From contig NC_088300.1 in assembly GCF_032854445.1 (NCBI RefSeq), positions 17,549,570 through 17,613,569 on the forward strand: 64,000 nt of DNA. Direction: 5' to 3'. A program made the translations under genes and the position numbers. The DNA comes from Liolophura sinensis. Its lineage: Eukaryota; Mollusca; Polyplacophora; Chitonida; Chitonidae. This document shows, in pieces, positions 1 through 35,900 of this stretch (the stretch's first letter is position 1; every line of letters starts with the position of its first letter). Below the pieces are notes generated by a model. That model was given only the letters and a program-made list of their open reading frames with translations, was not told where the DNA came from and did no database searches.

Positions 1-25
1 TTTTCCAGCTAAGCTATAACTTTTA

Positions 26-21571
<21,546 letters not shown>

Positions 21572-22150
21572 TGTGCCCCCTGCCTGACTGTTGGGTCCGG
21601 CCGATAGGCGCTGTTACCCACTATCTGACACACCAAACTGTCATTGCTGGCCTCACGCCTGCCATCCACACCCACCCGGGATACCCCAGACTCTTCACTC
21701 TGGCACAACTCGCACTAGTTACTTAGTCCACCGGGCAAACTGTTCGCTTCGCGGGGCAAAGATATAATCAAGTGGACGATGCGCAGACAGGCTCATTGGA
21801 TCTGTCCAAGTCTCTAGTCGTACTTCCTGGCTCAGACACGGGCACTTCACGCAGCGCTTTTTAGTCTCTTGCGAGTGTCCACGGCAGCAAAGTCGCTCTG
21901 CTGACTAAATTGACACGCACCGTGCTCTAGCCTACTCACAGATGTACAGTATAATGGATCCAATTCAAATACCCGGAGATTTTCGCAGACTTAACTTACA
22001 GACACCGTTTATCAAGGCTTGCATTTGTGGTAGAGCACTAAAAATGGCCGCCTATGTATTCGTGATGAATTCTGGGTATCTGGGAACGACGCACGCGTAG
22101 AAGGTCACGGGATGACGTCAGTTTACATTATGATAATTCAGAAAAGCAGC
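21572..22150 (-). promoter_or_regulatory. MRCK 5' UTR / promoter region (inferred)
   Basis: Upstream of the MRCK start, the sequence is visibly richer in CpG than its surroundings (for example TTCGCTTCGCGGGGC near 21745 and GACGCACGCGTAG near 22088). No TATA box is placed convincingly. The transcription start cannot be located from sequence alone. Confidence 0.45.
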
Positions 22151-23017
22151 ATGAATGAAAGTGAACTGCGCACAGCTGAGAAATCTACTGCACAGGAGTT
22201 CTGTATTGAAAGTAGTTTTAAGAAGCCCAACTGGCAAATACCTAAACAAAGAGCTTAATCGTTATATGTACGAACACCTGAACTAAAAACCCAAATTACT
22301 TGTGCCTTCAAGGTTTCAGGAGGCAACACATATTAAAGTTCAAGAAGTAGGTCTACTCATGACACGATAATTTAGAATAAAAATATTGCCAACCCTTCAA
22401 TTGATTTTGCACCATTTTGAATGCAAGTTGTGAATGTTGGTTATTTCTCTGTGATCATTAAAACTACATGTACTGACTGGGATTTTAAACTTCAGATGTT
22501 TCAAGGAAAAAGTACTATATAATATAAATTTAAGCCTGTCTGTGTTTTCTTATTTCGTGTCGCCACGATATGGCTGCAAACTTGCCGATGTGGCGTTAAG
22601 CCATAATCATTCATTCATTCTTTTAACGTCTTCGGTGTACTGGTAATTATTTGATGATGCCGTCGTTTAAATCTCTTAGACCTAACCGATAAACATCAGT
22701 CAAACAAATAATTCCAAGCCCTCTCATAAGACAATCTTCGAACCCACTCGACCCACAGACGACACAAGGCCACAAGAGTGCTCTCCCCTGATTCCGTAAT
22801 CCGTTTACTGGGAACAACACTTAATCTTTATAAGACAGTAGAGTATTGCATAATTTATAGATCGAAAGCTGTTATAAATGTGTGGAGCGAGATAGCGGAT
22901 GCTACCGGCTTCCTTAGACAGATGGATATTTACAAATATTTAAACTACTATGGTAGGTCTTTACATACAGTAGGCCTATACCATACGCATAGATCTAGGT
23001 AGTGCGTGGAATGGTCT

Positions 23018-23152
23018 GACAGCAATCTGCGGATGATCGCGGGTTTCCCCCGGGTTCTGCCTGGTTTCCTCCCACCGTAACGTGGCCGCCGTCGAATAAG
23101 TGAAATATTCTTGAGTACGGCGTAAAACACCAATCAAATAAATAAATAAACA
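23018..23152 (+). mobile_element. SINE family A, 3' part
   Basis: CAGCAATCTGCGGATGATCG, GGGTTTCCCCCGGG, CTCCCACCGTAACGTGGCCG and ACGGCGTAAAACACCAATCA followed by the AAATAAATAAATA tail. The head is missing. Confidence 0.9.
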
Positions 23153-23171
23153 GGTCTATATAACGTATGAA

Positions 23172-23362
23172 TGAAAGCTTCGGTTTTCACGTCGTACATG
23201 AAACCCCACCCAGTCACATTATTATGACACGGGGCCGGTCAGTTCTGTTTTCTTGCTCTAATATCTCAGCGCTGAACGCCAAGCTAGGCGGCAAAAAGTA
23301 TTTTTAAAGTTTTTGCCAAGACCCTACCTGGGTTCGATCTCAGGTCTCCCGACTTCGCATAG
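23172..23362 (-). mobile_element. SINE family B, copy 3
   Basis: Plus-strand words CACCCAGTCACATTATTATG, GTCAGTTCTGTTTTC, GAACGCCAAGCTAGGCGGC and CTGGGTTCGATCTCAGG (a B-box complement) match copies 1 and 2. It lies directly between two family A fragments. Confidence 0.8.
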
Positions 23363-23459
23363 GCCTATACATAGAAATTTCAAAATGACTTCATGCGTAG
23401 GTCTACATAGGCGTTTTGTATGCTTGTACTGTTCACCTATTCAGTTTGACTATAGCTGG

Positions 23460-23582
23460 TCTGGGCTTCCTCTCCGGCCGTATGTGGAAGGTCCCGGCTT
23501 CCTCACACCATAATACTGGCAGCCATCATATAAGTGAAATATTTTTTAGTATGGCGTAAAACACCAATCAAATAAATAAATA
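23460..23582 (+). mobile_element. SINE family A, deleted copy
   Basis: GGGCTTCCTCTCCGGCCGTA joins GGCTTCCTCACACCATAA, then TAAGTGAAATATTTTTTAG and CACCAATCAAATAAATAAAT. Internal and 5' parts are missing. Confidence 0.88.
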
Positions 23583-26500
23583 CAAATGGTCTGTCTTGAT
23601 CCTGCACCACGATGGAAACCTCGCGCAACCTAATGTGTTCTCTTAATTGTTACAACAGAAAGGGATAGGCCGGCCTATATACAAATAAAAGTATATTTAA
23701 AAGCAAAGAAAACACTGAAATGACCTATAGTTCAAACGAAAGGCCACTAAACACTGATCAGAAAAATAGTTCGATTTACTTTCTTAGAGTTTTTCCAACC
23801 AAGTAAAATGATTATAAAACATCAGATTCTATGGTTATTTGTAATGACATATAGTGTCGGTGACATCACAAATATATTGTTTGCTTGAAACACTTCGTTT
23901 GAAGTGTTTATCTGTGTATTTATGCATTTTGAATGATGAAATTTAGCAGTCTGTGTGTTGAGTGACAATAACCTGATGTGACGTAACTTGCACTGTAGAA
24001 TCCAAAATTTTCAAACGCATTTTACTAGGTTGAAAAAAACACTAAGAAAAATATATCGACCTATTTTTATGAACAATGTTTAGTGTTCTTTCATCTATCA
24101 CATTCTGCATGTCAGTGTGATCTTTGACTTTAAAATTTGGCCTATTTATTTTCGAAGCTGACAACAGTGGTTGGAAGATGGCTCTGGCTACCTCGCTTTA
24201 AAACGTCACTATCGCCGCTGACGCGATTAGCCTCTCACCAGTTTTATGTCCGGCTTGAATCCAGATGTGTCTGTTTTGGTGGCGGTTTTAAGTCTTGGTC
24301 ATTATTCTACTAAGATTATTCTTTTTTTTTTTTTTTGTTCTTCACCAGTAAATCATTTTAACAAGGAGATGGGCGAATGGAATATCCTTTTGGGGTCAGG
24401 TTTAGCCTCTTCAGACTATATACACGTACATTGACGATCAGGGATGATCCTTTTCAGATTTTTTTTTCTGAATTAAATGCAAATATGTGGGCATATGTGT
24501 AAGCCGGGCTTTATGCATGTTGATAATGTATAACGCTAATGACATCACCTAACTTTATCTACACGTTTATGTTCAGATATGAATAAAATTGTTGTGAACT
24601 ATATTCGCTGCAATGTGTATCTGATATTAAATAAAAAAAGATGAAGTTAAAATGAAAAAAATATTAATAACCGACGGCATTTTCATGCATACAGCTTTAA
24701 TGGGCTCTCATGATGCTTATATAGTTCATTTTTATGTTTGCTTTTAAAAGTTGACTCTGTTTAAAACTGGTTTTGTGAATTTATGGGCGGTGTATCATCT
24801 TCTCATGTAGGAATGCATGCTCCTGAACGGCTCTGCACCATCGAATAGAATGCACATTTTAGGTCGATTTCACATCGCAGTGATATAGTGACTATATAAA
24901 TACCAGTACAGGGTTGGCAGCAACATGTCATTACACTGTTTTAAGGATACATGAAACGCTTGGTTTTTATTTCGTAATATAGAGTATATGTTGTGGCCTA
25001 ACATAAAAGTGCAATAAAGCTTTCCGATTAACTCGTTGGGTGCACAGTTTACATCAGTGGCGGATTTCCCCTTGTAATTCTCTAAAATATAGTGCTAGGG
25101 CGTTTAGTTAGGAGTCAAGTGCAACTCATTTTTGCATTTAGCTGAACCAACTCAAAAAATCGGAATTTCTCTCAGCAATATGCTCCTTTAATATCGTACT
25201 CTCCATTTTACAGTACATTTTTGTGTATCCTTTACGTTATCATGTCTTTTTGACATCAAAGATATCTCAATCAGTTATAATTTAAATGAATCACGGTGAA
25301 AAAAAAAACACAAAAAAAACAAAAACATTATAAATTCATAGTTCACTAACTAAAGGCGTGACTTCAACCCCATACTAATTTTCACAAATTAATTTTTCGT
25401 GATCCCATGAAACAAAGGTACAAACAAAATTACATTTAAATATGGAAACGGCGTAAAGCATGTGTTAATTTTTGTATAGAAGAGAAAATAAAACAATCTA
25501 GACATTATAACTTGTTAAATTTGGCCAATAAATATAATTCACAAGTATACATAGTGCAGAAATAAACACCTGCCGGATGCATTTGTTGTGCAGGTATACA
25601 TGCGTTCGGGGTAATGATATAAAATAGAGTATATAGAACAGTGGTCATTTACCCGCTGATAAAAAAGAATGCTTCACCTCTATATACGCTCCGATACAGC
25701 CCAAAAGAGCGCATGTATATATAGGCCTATATTAGAAAAAAAATATATAAATCATATATTTGCAAAGAAAAATGGGCACTCATGCATGGAGAAAATGACA
25801 TACTTCGTCAAAATAGCCTCCCACCCCACCCCCCGTTTTTTAAATTGCTTCACATAAAGTCTGCATACAGGTTGTTCATAAGAATCATTGATTTCCAAAG
25901 CATGGGCTGTAAAGGAAACAAGGGTGAAAACTTGGCTAGCATACTCCATTGCAGAACAGATAAAAAATGGTAAAAAATATGGCGAAATTCATTTGTTACA
26001 AACCATGTTTGTGCTATCATCAAGGAATATGTACATATCTCCTGAAGATGACACAAACCTATAGTAGCTCTAAGAACAGACATCTACCTTTTAAAAAAAA
26101 CTGTTGTGGGTTTTACTAATTGAGATTCACCAAAGTGAAGATTTAATTAGTTCATTCATGAATCGTCATTGCTAGTTGGATTGTTTTTCTGTGATTGATA
26201 TTTTTCGGCTTATGTTCTAGAGCATCTGTACATCTGTGTATAGGCGTAATGGATTAAGTGTATGGACTTTTGTTACGGCCTACCACCACGACGAAAATAA
26301 TGAATTACATTATAAAGTACATGTAATCAGCTGTTACGATTTACTTATCGTTGGTTAGTTGCTGTTTTCTTAATTAATTAAGTATTCATTTGTTTAATTA
26401 ATTTGCTGCTGTATTTATTTATTTATATATTCTCGTCACCTTGGATAGAGGATACTTCACTGCATAAGCTTTCATTGACTGACTTGCACTGGAAACCCGG

Positions 26501-26751
26501 ATGTCACATACATCTGCATCTACATTGTTTAACTTAAGTTACTTCCTAGTAAAGGTTAGGAGACTCGCCGGATTTTGATTGGACTCCAGCATGGGAACTG
26601 GTACATTTATTCCCACACAAAACACTGAACAAGGTACCAGTGATTGTAACTAGGTTTTTTGATTGGTTAGCAGTGGGTTGTGTTGCAGTGAGAACCTCGT
26701 TTAACCAACAGCAGCGAGTAACTCATTCATGACATTCAGGCAGCTGGCAAG

Positions 26752-26908
26752 ATGGTACGGTCTCTTCTGCTCGTCCTCCTCTCACTGATATCATATTCAG
26801 AAGCCGCCACGAGGACAGATTTTAAACATGTTGAGACGATGAACGGGGCGCAGTTCGAAAACTTCAAGGAATCTCCGGATATCCGTGTAGCGTATTTTTA
26901 CAAACGAG
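26752..26908 (+). CDS. TXNDC16: TXNDC16 exon 1
   Basis: ATG follows an in-frame stop at 26719-26721. It encodes a signal peptide (RSLLLVLLSLISYSEA) and the start of the first thioredoxin-like fold, ending VAYFYKR plus one base before gtaagt. Confidence 0.92.
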
Positions 26909-29900
26909 GTAAGTATACTGCCTGGTGCTAAAGAGGTTAGTACCTCTTACATTATTAAAGCAGTTTACATTACAATCGTGTCCAAGCCGCAGCGAGTTGG
27001 CTGTCAATGTCAGTGCCGTACAGCACCTGTTCAGTTTAGGCATGTGCAGCAGATGATACTGTCAAGATCACGAAGAACGTAACAATTTAAATATGTTTTG
27101 GTGTAAATACTTCTGGCGCATAAACTTTAGTGTACGACAGCCCATGTATCAATATGCCCGAAGACCTTTTTACATAAGCACGTGTTTACTTGCATGTGGA
27201 AAGTTGACCGTATACGCCCTCCCTCTGCCCCATCCCAATGTTTGATGAATACAGTAATAGCTTCAGTCATCTGTTACCAGTTGCCAACGTCTATGTGTTG
27301 AGAATCTCTAGAGGACGAACTAAAGATGTCATATTTCCTGTAATCATGGTTAATGTTACAGGAAATGTTTTTGTTAACCATGAAGAGGAAATATATATAT
27401 ATCTTTATCTGTTTTATAGCAGATAGAGTTATATGAAGGAAGACTTCTTTATTAAGGATGTCAGATTTGAAAAGGTTATAAAGAAAATTAAAAGTAAACT
27501 TTTCAAAGAAGAGTTCACATTATAACATTTAACGGAGTTCAACCACAGGGCATGGTACAGTTAATGGTAAAAAAAAATGTGATCGTCTGAATTTTAAAAA
27601 AATTTTGAACTGTCTGAAATGAATTTAACACATTTATAAATTTTCAAGTTTTCATCCGTACCTCATACACAGCAATGTTTTGATGTTATATTGTTATAAT
27701 AGAGTTCAATGTTGAATAGAAAATTATATTCAATCTCATGCCATTCCCTCTATATGGCTAAAATAGACATTGCTGTTTCTATTACAAATTATTTGATACT
27801 GTGTGCTGGCTTCAGAGGTCCCCAGGCTACCATCATTTTACAGAGAGTATGAGAGATCAGCAGAGCTTCTCGCCACCTACCATGTTAAGTGTGCTGTGGT
27901 AAGATCCATGTTATAACTTCTCACTATGGCTTAATTGTCTTCATTTATTTTAACAAAGAAGATGTTATGCGATCTGGTATTCATAATATTTTTAATTTGT
28001 GGTAGATCTGAACGTGGTCATTTATGTTTTATGCAGAAACATAATTAGATTCTACATTCTACTTAATAAAAAAAGAAGGGGCCTCCATGGCTCAGTTGGT
28101 AAGCGCACTAGCGCAGCGTAATGACCTAGGAGTCTCTCACAAATGCAGTCGTTGTGAGTTCAAGTCCAGCTCATGCTGGCTTCCTCTCCGGTCTCTCAGT
28201 AACCTGCAGATGGTCGTGGGTTTCCCCCGGGCTCTGCTCGGTTTCCACCCACCATAATGCTGGCCGCCGTCGTATAAGTGAAATATTCTTGAGGTCGGCA
28301 TAGAACACCAATCAAATAAATAAATAAATAAATAAAAAAGTGGTTACATGTTAATATGTTTGGCGTAACACCCATGTCACCTCAACTTGTTGAATGATTT
28401 GTTTTGGCATAGCCTAAATGACCTAATATTTCTCCCGCAAAAGTGCAGTATTAGAGGCAAATATGTGTCACAAAATATTATTTTTGGTGCTGTAACTTAC
28501 AATTTTACGGTAGAATATCATCCCATATCTTTAAAAAACCTCAAAACCCCTTTGTAAACACAATGGAACTCTCAGAATCCAGAAAAAAGGACAAGTTAGT
28601 CATGGACAAAGTTTATGGTCATTTAATGTATATAAACAATAGGCCTATACATACCAGGTTATAATAGTTAATTGCAGTCGACATGTCTTGTATGTCTTGA
28701 GTGACAGATAACATATTCCAGGAATCAGAGATTTCAGATAAATAAACACAGCTGTTTCCACTAAGTTAAGTCAGCCCTGATTGATCTGTGTTAGAGATGT
28801 GTGCATATGACAGGTGTGTATTGATTAGTCAGCAGCTGTGAGCTCTTCTCACACAGAAGCATACAAACACTGATTGATTTCACGGAAATGAAACACGCAT
28901 CAAGACCGTTTATTTCCAGTGCAATTTCGTATTGTTTTTCAATAAGTATTTATGCATTGTGTAAGTAAACACATATTTTAGTTTCTGAATTGATGCATGG
29001 CACAGTATACATGTACCTGTAGCTCATAATGTAAACATTATCATGTGTGTTTGCAAACAGGTAGACTGTACTCAAGGCAAATCCACAGAGCATTGTCAGA
29101 AGAAGAAAGGGGAACATTTTGTCTATGCCTTCAGGTTGTTACTTGTATATTTACTACATGTGTGATGTCTCCTAGGCATGATTGATAATATCTTCAGATA
29201 TTTGTATGGGCCTTATAATCCTGGCTTCTTATATCTCTACACTCTCTTGATTCTCACTAGACAGTGCTAACTGAGATCTCAAAAAAAACTATATTGATAT
29301 ATATTATGTTACAAATTACAATATTATTGTTTTCTACTATCACGGTGTACATGTACTGCGAACATAAAAACTTTGCACTCTGGCATGCATATGTCAAATG
29401 CTTTGGTAATGTCATTGTATTTCTTTGTGCTAGTCAGTAAGTATTTTAACTTATCTCTGATGAACTGGTGTTTTTCCCGTGATAATTTTGTATTTTGTCT
29501 GCCTCTGTCCTTTGCAGGGATGGCTATGAGCTATTACAGATGGAGTTGGAGACCATGTTTGATGTGAACTCCATTATGTCCAACATTCTACAGTAAGTCA
29601 GCTCTAATTCCACACACATCTGGGAGGAGAGTGTTTTATTTACCTAGTCACAGCTTGCGCAAACAAAGAGTGATTACTAAATGTATGTTTTTGTAAAGTG
29701 GGCTGAGTTAAGTTTTCTCTGTGTAGTTTTTACAGAAGACCTCTTTTAAGCTGAATTACCTGTGGAATGCAGAGCTATATTTAGGGCCTTAAAAAGCAAC
29801 CACAGTGTGAAGATTTGTATATCTTAAAAGTAGAATTAAGGACCAAGGATCGAGGCAGTCTGAATTGATTTCCTAAATTATGAAGAAATTGCATTGTATT

Positions 29901-32900
29901 ACAAGAGCTGTTGTTAGTTTCTGTAATTTCCAATTTTGCCTGGTGTGACTTCATGCAAGAAGACTTGATATCACCCATCGCTGATGTATAACAGCTACAA
30001 ATGACGTATTGTTTTCAAACACTCATGACGTCATTCCAGCATAACTGCCTTACTTGACATCATATCTGCCTGATTTAGTGTCACATATTATCATATCACA
30101 TCAGGAAAATTTTACAGAAATTGCAGAGGATTTTGTTTTTGAGGACTCTTCACATATAGGGGTTAAATAGTGTTATTCACTGTAAATCTTTGTCATCTGG
30201 GGTGTTAGCTTTGTTCCATAGTGTGTCTTTCATATCATTATGATTGTGCCTGGTTTATCTTATGACTGAAGTAGCACTTTAGTGGCCACAAAACAAACAC
30301 ATCCTAGTGAAATTTGTGCATGTATTTCCACAGAATTATATTTTGTTCTTAAGGGTTTAGGGGTTTTGTATTACATTCAAGAGCTATATTATTTCAAGAT
30401 ATTTGATATGAATCAGATTACCCTTGTTTTCATACAACACAGGTATTTTATCTGAGTTACCCCCCGGGCTCTGCCTGTTTTCCTCCCACCATAATGCTGG
30501 TCGCTGTCATATAAGTGAAATATTCTTAAGTACAGGGTAAAACACCAGTCAAATAAATGAATGGTACATTTATCAGGTAAAAGCTCCTGCCCCAAAACAA
30601 TATATATTTACTTGTTTGTATGATAGTCACTCATTTGCCTTGCTACACTAAATACTGGTAAAAGTTTGTAACATTTATGTCGCAAAATATTGTGTATGTC
30701 AGCTTATAACGGCTGATGCTGGCTTCCTCTCCAGCCGTACGTGGGAAGATCTGCGGTCGTGGGTTTCCCCTGGTCTCTGCCCGGTTTCCTCCCACCATAA
30801 TGCTGGTACGGCATAAAACACCAATCATATAAATAAATAAATAAATAAATGTCAGTTAAAAAAAAAATATTAAAACTGTAGTTTGTTTTGATATTGCTGG
30901 ATTACAGTGTCACTTAATGGGTTCTGAAAAAAAATCATAAAATAGTGAGAAAAACTAAAATACTATGTGACCAGTGAATAAGACATGGAGTGCGGTTGGT
31001 ATTCCAGGTTGGTGTTATTGAGAGACGTCCCCATTGTACAGACAGAGGAGGAGTTTGCTGAGCTGGAGAACTCGGCCAAAGGTCAACATGACCTCATCTT
31101 CTCCTACCACCGGGCCATTGGCACCTATGGTAAATACATTAATCAGGCCTTAATCTTCACGTGGGTGTGGCAGGGCATTTAGCCATTTTAAAGCCCTAAG
31201 CCTACTTTCAAAGGTGAAATACAGATTTGATCTGTATTTGATCCAAAACAGCCCCAAAGGTACTGTACAGACAGCCCCAAAGGTACTGTTTTAGAGGCCA
31301 TCAAAGATAATCTGTTTTACATTTGGTGCTAAAATTCATATATTTCCAGTAAAATATCAAGTTATCTTCCAAAAAACAAACTTCTGAACAGCTTTCTAAG
31401 ATCAGTAGAACTCCTAGAATGAGGCAAAATGAGTAAGTTTGTTGTGGATGAATTTTTATGGTAAATATACAGCTGTAATACATGCATTAGATTTGTTGAC
31501 ATTGCATAAGCAGATGTGCATGTGTGATGGGTAGTTTATAAAATTATAACTTTGACAAATTCCTAATCAGACAGTGGATGCATTGGTAGTATATTAAGCC
31601 CAGTGCACACGAAGAATATTTGTTGTCGAAAACGAGATTTCTTGATCCAAACAACAAAAACAACGATGTCGTGAGTCTGGAACACTTGATCCAAAGATTC
31701 ATCTTGTTGAATTTTGGGCAACAAAAAATCCAGAAACAATTGGGCCGGGCACAAAATTTTGCTCGTCTTCAGACAATTTGGATCTTGTTGTCAAGATAGT
31801 TGTCGTCTACTTCAACCAGTCAGAGTGTGTAGGAATGTGACGTGAGTACAGATAAAATGGAAGTTGTTACACAACTTTTAGCGTCACATGACCTTGAATG
31901 TATCATGTGACCATCTTTCGCCGCTGAAAGCTTAAAAAGTGGACAACAAACGTTTCTCGTGTGTGGGTATCTGACATTCGGAATCATTTGAGACAGCGAC
32001 CTGAAAATCTGATTTTCAACACCAATGTTGTGCGTGTGCACTAGGTTTAAGGAAGGATAGAAAGGCTCATTCAAGTGTTAGGTAAGTCTGTTCCAAGAAT
32101 TGTATATATACATGTAATATATTGAGGTTTTGTTTCTGATTTATAATACAATACTTGTTATACAAAGTAAGTATTTTGTGTTAAAATATATGGACACTGT
32201 AATGTAATGATGATTGTGTGTAATTACCTAACAGTGTACACATGTATCATGTTTGGGTTCCAGAACATAGGCTTTTTATGGAAGTTGCTTATCTCTACCA
32301 GAGCAAGTATAAATTTGGAGTCACCACAGAGAAAAGCACTATTTCAAGTCTTCCGTGAGTATTATTATTTAACCATAAATATGGGGCTGTTACAGTGATG
32401 TAGAAACACAAACATTTCTGCCCTGGCCTAGTGTAGACTAGGCATGTGAAGTTTCTCATCATCATACCTTTGTGGTTGGTCAGCCAAAAGAAGTGCTGTC
32501 CATGGTTGTATAAATATCAGCACTCTCAATTGTAATTCTACTTCTTAGGCTTAGAAAGCGTACAACAGAGAGGTGCGACATACAGTAGCTTGTCATTTTA
32601 TGTGGAACCTGTTGTCAAATAAAGGCTGGATACATTAAGGTATCTGTTTCAGTAAAAATGTAAACAACCCAAGTGTAATGGTCAAAATGGATCCCATATC
32701 TTCCTTAAGACAAGATGTCAAAATAGACAGTAACATCGCTAGCTTCAACACTGGGGACTGGTTAGTGTATGTTAATATGTGTAGAGGTGAAAGCTGTGAT
32801 CGTTTGGAAAGGAATTGATTGAAAATGCAACCGCTTAAATATAATACCATTGTGGTGAAATTTGGGTGTATTAGAATCTGATAGAAGTAAAAGTTTGAGT

Positions 32901-35900
32901 TTTGCCACGTCCTCAAACAGTAGGCGTGTCTGTTTTCCCATCATATAGTCTTAAGTTGCTGCAAAAATCAAACCTTTATTTCTTAATTTTATCAGACTGA
33001 ATCGCACCATAATCGTCCATAAATTAGAAACATGAGACCAGCTGCTGTCATGATTGTATGCGCCCATCAGTGTGCACTATAGTACACAGATGGATAAAAA
33101 GAGCACATGACATATGTCTCTCAACTCTGTTAGAACTGAATGGTTCTACATAGTGTTGCCATGCTGATCATCTTTTTTATTTGTACAAATCTATGTGCAT
33201 TACACTGTTATTCTATGTTCATTGTCAATGTGGCTTACTATTATATTGATCAGTTTTAGACATAAAAGTCATAGGTTTGTGAAATTTATTTTTTAATTGT
33301 AATCCTGTCATATACTTTTGTCTTTGAGCAGGGATGCGATGACTGATTCGAGTGCTCTCTGTATGCTTTGGGCGCTTGATTGCAAGAATGCCCCAAGGAC
33401 ATCGCCAGAGGGGATAACTCACTGCCCTGCTGTGAAGTTCATTGGCAAATTAGAATTGGTGGATGTGGCATCCTTTGTTAAGTCTCTCTCATTGCCTAAT
33501 GTGGTAAGGCTTCACGCTGTATGTAATAATTTTATATTTATTTATTTGAATGTTGTTTTTACGTCGTACTCAAGAATATTTCACTTATACGACAGCGGCC
33601 TATGTTATGCTGGGAGGAAACCCACAATCATCAACAGATTGCTGACAAACCTTCCCACTTACAGCCAGAGAGGAAGCCAACATGAGCTGGACTTGAACTC
33701 ACAGCGACTGCATTGGTGAGAGGTTCCTGGGTTATTGCACCTTGCTGTATTAATTTTGTACATTACATGGTGTACATATGGTGCATTTGATTGACCACCA
33801 CAAGGTTTAATATTAATCTTTAGTTGTTCTGTTTTAAGATTCATATGTTGCCATTTGAGTTCAGTAATTAACAAGCTTTTTCTGTTGGTAAATTTTTGAT
33901 ATTGCTGTAATAAGAGACCCCTGCATCATATTGATATACATGGAGATAATATCTCTATTTAAATCATGGTAAAATCTGGAATTGAGATGGTCTGTCTTCT
34001 TCCCAGGTAAAATGCCATGAAATAAGTGATACTAGGCCTTTTAGCTTTCAGACATATTTAAGGACCTCATAAAATAATTAAAAAATAAAATAACAGAAAA
34101 TAAAAAAGAAAAGAAAGGAAAGGAAATAAAAAATATAAAAAAAATATGATAAAATGTTGTTGAAAAGTCTTGTTTGTTCTCTCTTACCAGTACAATATTC
34201 CAGAGGATGGGGTGACCAGTCCTTACACTGAGGTTGTGATCCATACCCTTTATCTTTATCACGACAAAGTAGGCCAGGTACAGGCCCATACACTAGCTCA
34301 GGGCCTCGGAACCAGGTTCAGAGGAATAGTGGGAATCATCACTGTGAATGTGTGAGTTTTATTAGCCTTGTTAACTGTAAAATTCGCCTGTGGCTCCTAA
34401 TGTGAACATTGTCCTAATGTGCAAGTTTTGGATGTGTTGGTAACTATAGATTCAACTGTGAGAAGTTTGCAACATTTTTGAGGTTGTTTTGCGATTTTAA
34501 TCGTTTTATTGATTTTTTTTTTTTCATTTTATCTGTTTTAGCCTTTCTGTGTGCCTTTATATATTGTGATTTTGAATGCACATGTTGACCATAAGAATTA
34601 TAGATTTTAAGAAAAAAATGAGCAGAATATGATGAGGGCCAGTGTATATTTCATGTATAAATTTTAACTGCTTAGTGTGTTCTCTATGTCTCCTTTGATG
34701 TCTCACATTCTTACGTATATACATCAACCCTGGCTGACATTGTAAGGCCATGTAAGTCAGGTATGTCCAGTTTTATACTAGGACAGGAATGTGAACTTTG
34801 TTACCTTTCCCAAACTGTTGAATTTGTCATTTTATGGTTGAAGCTGAAATTTTCGTTATGGAATTATAGAGAATGCACGGTAATTAGGAATATTCCGCTT
34901 AAAATTTTACAATCTATAATGTTATGATGTTATACGATGCACTTATGGGGCTCAGCAGGACAAAACTGTCCACTTGCTGATATTTGTTAATTGTAATAAT
35001 ATTTCAGAGAATCACCAAACTTGCCAGAAGAGTATACATTTCAAGGTCCTCTACCAACAGCCAAACTGAAGCTGAAGCGAGTAGTAAGTCCTTGATTGTC
35101 ACAGATTTAGTATCAATGCTACATGTAGTTAACAGGTATTGTATGCAAGTCAGATACAATTTTCAAGTCCTCTGGTGTAAGTAACAGTAGAAGTCTCACG
35201 TACAACAGCATGTCATAGATGTACATGTATCATATATCACAGTTATGCTTAAACTTGACTGACATTTCTTAAGGCTGTAGACCAGCTAGCCAACCATTCA
35301 TCCCAGTATCAAATTTTTTTTCTGTCAAAAGTATTTAACAGCCAAAGGACGAAAATTTAACAGCTGAAAATAAGTTTTAATCACTCTGTGCTATTGGAAC
35401 CATTCCTTAGTAACAGTACTATCACAACATTGTGATTTCAGGTGTCCCCCTGATGTCATGTTCAGAATATTTTGTCTTATTAACTTGTTGAATTTTAAAA
35501 TTGATGACTGATTTATGACAGATGATGAAGTATTTATTTCTGTAAATCATCAGAATGGTGACCAGTCTATGAGAGAGGATGAGGCATTTCTTTCTGTACA
35601 TCATCAGAATGATGATGGGTTTGTGAGACATGATGAAGTGTTTATTTCTGTAAATCATCAGAATGGTGACCACTCTATGAGAGAGGATGACGCATTTCTT
35701 TCTGTACATCATCAGAATGATGATGGGTTTGTGAGACATGATGAAGTGTTTATTTCTGTACATCATCAGAATGATGATGGGTTTGTGAGACATGATGAAG
35801 TGTTTATTTCTGTAAATCATCAGAATGGTGACCAGTCTATGAGAGAGGATGAAGCATTTCTTTCTGTACATCATCAGAATGATGATGGGTTTGTGAGACA

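Larger units (their letters stand above)
22150..26751. other. Divergent intergenic interval between MRCK and TXNDC16
   Basis: Roughly 4.6 kb of AT-rich sequence with no supported gene. It holds a short repeat tail near 22560-22620 ending CATTCATTCATTC, SINE copies at 23.02-23.58 kb, and two inverted CCAAT boxes (ATTGG) near 26579 and 26662 upstream of TXNDC16. Short ORFs here show no family features. Confidence 0.7.

Noticed and set aside
22948-23133. Minus-strand ORFs with YGGRKPGRTRG-like peptides (also near 30413, 30643, 43517)
   Set aside because: Antisense translation of SINE family A.
26560-26751. ER stress response element (CCAAT-N9-CCACG) upstream of TXNDC16
   Set aside because: Two ATTGG boxes are present, but CGTGG is not at the required 9-bp spacing in either case.
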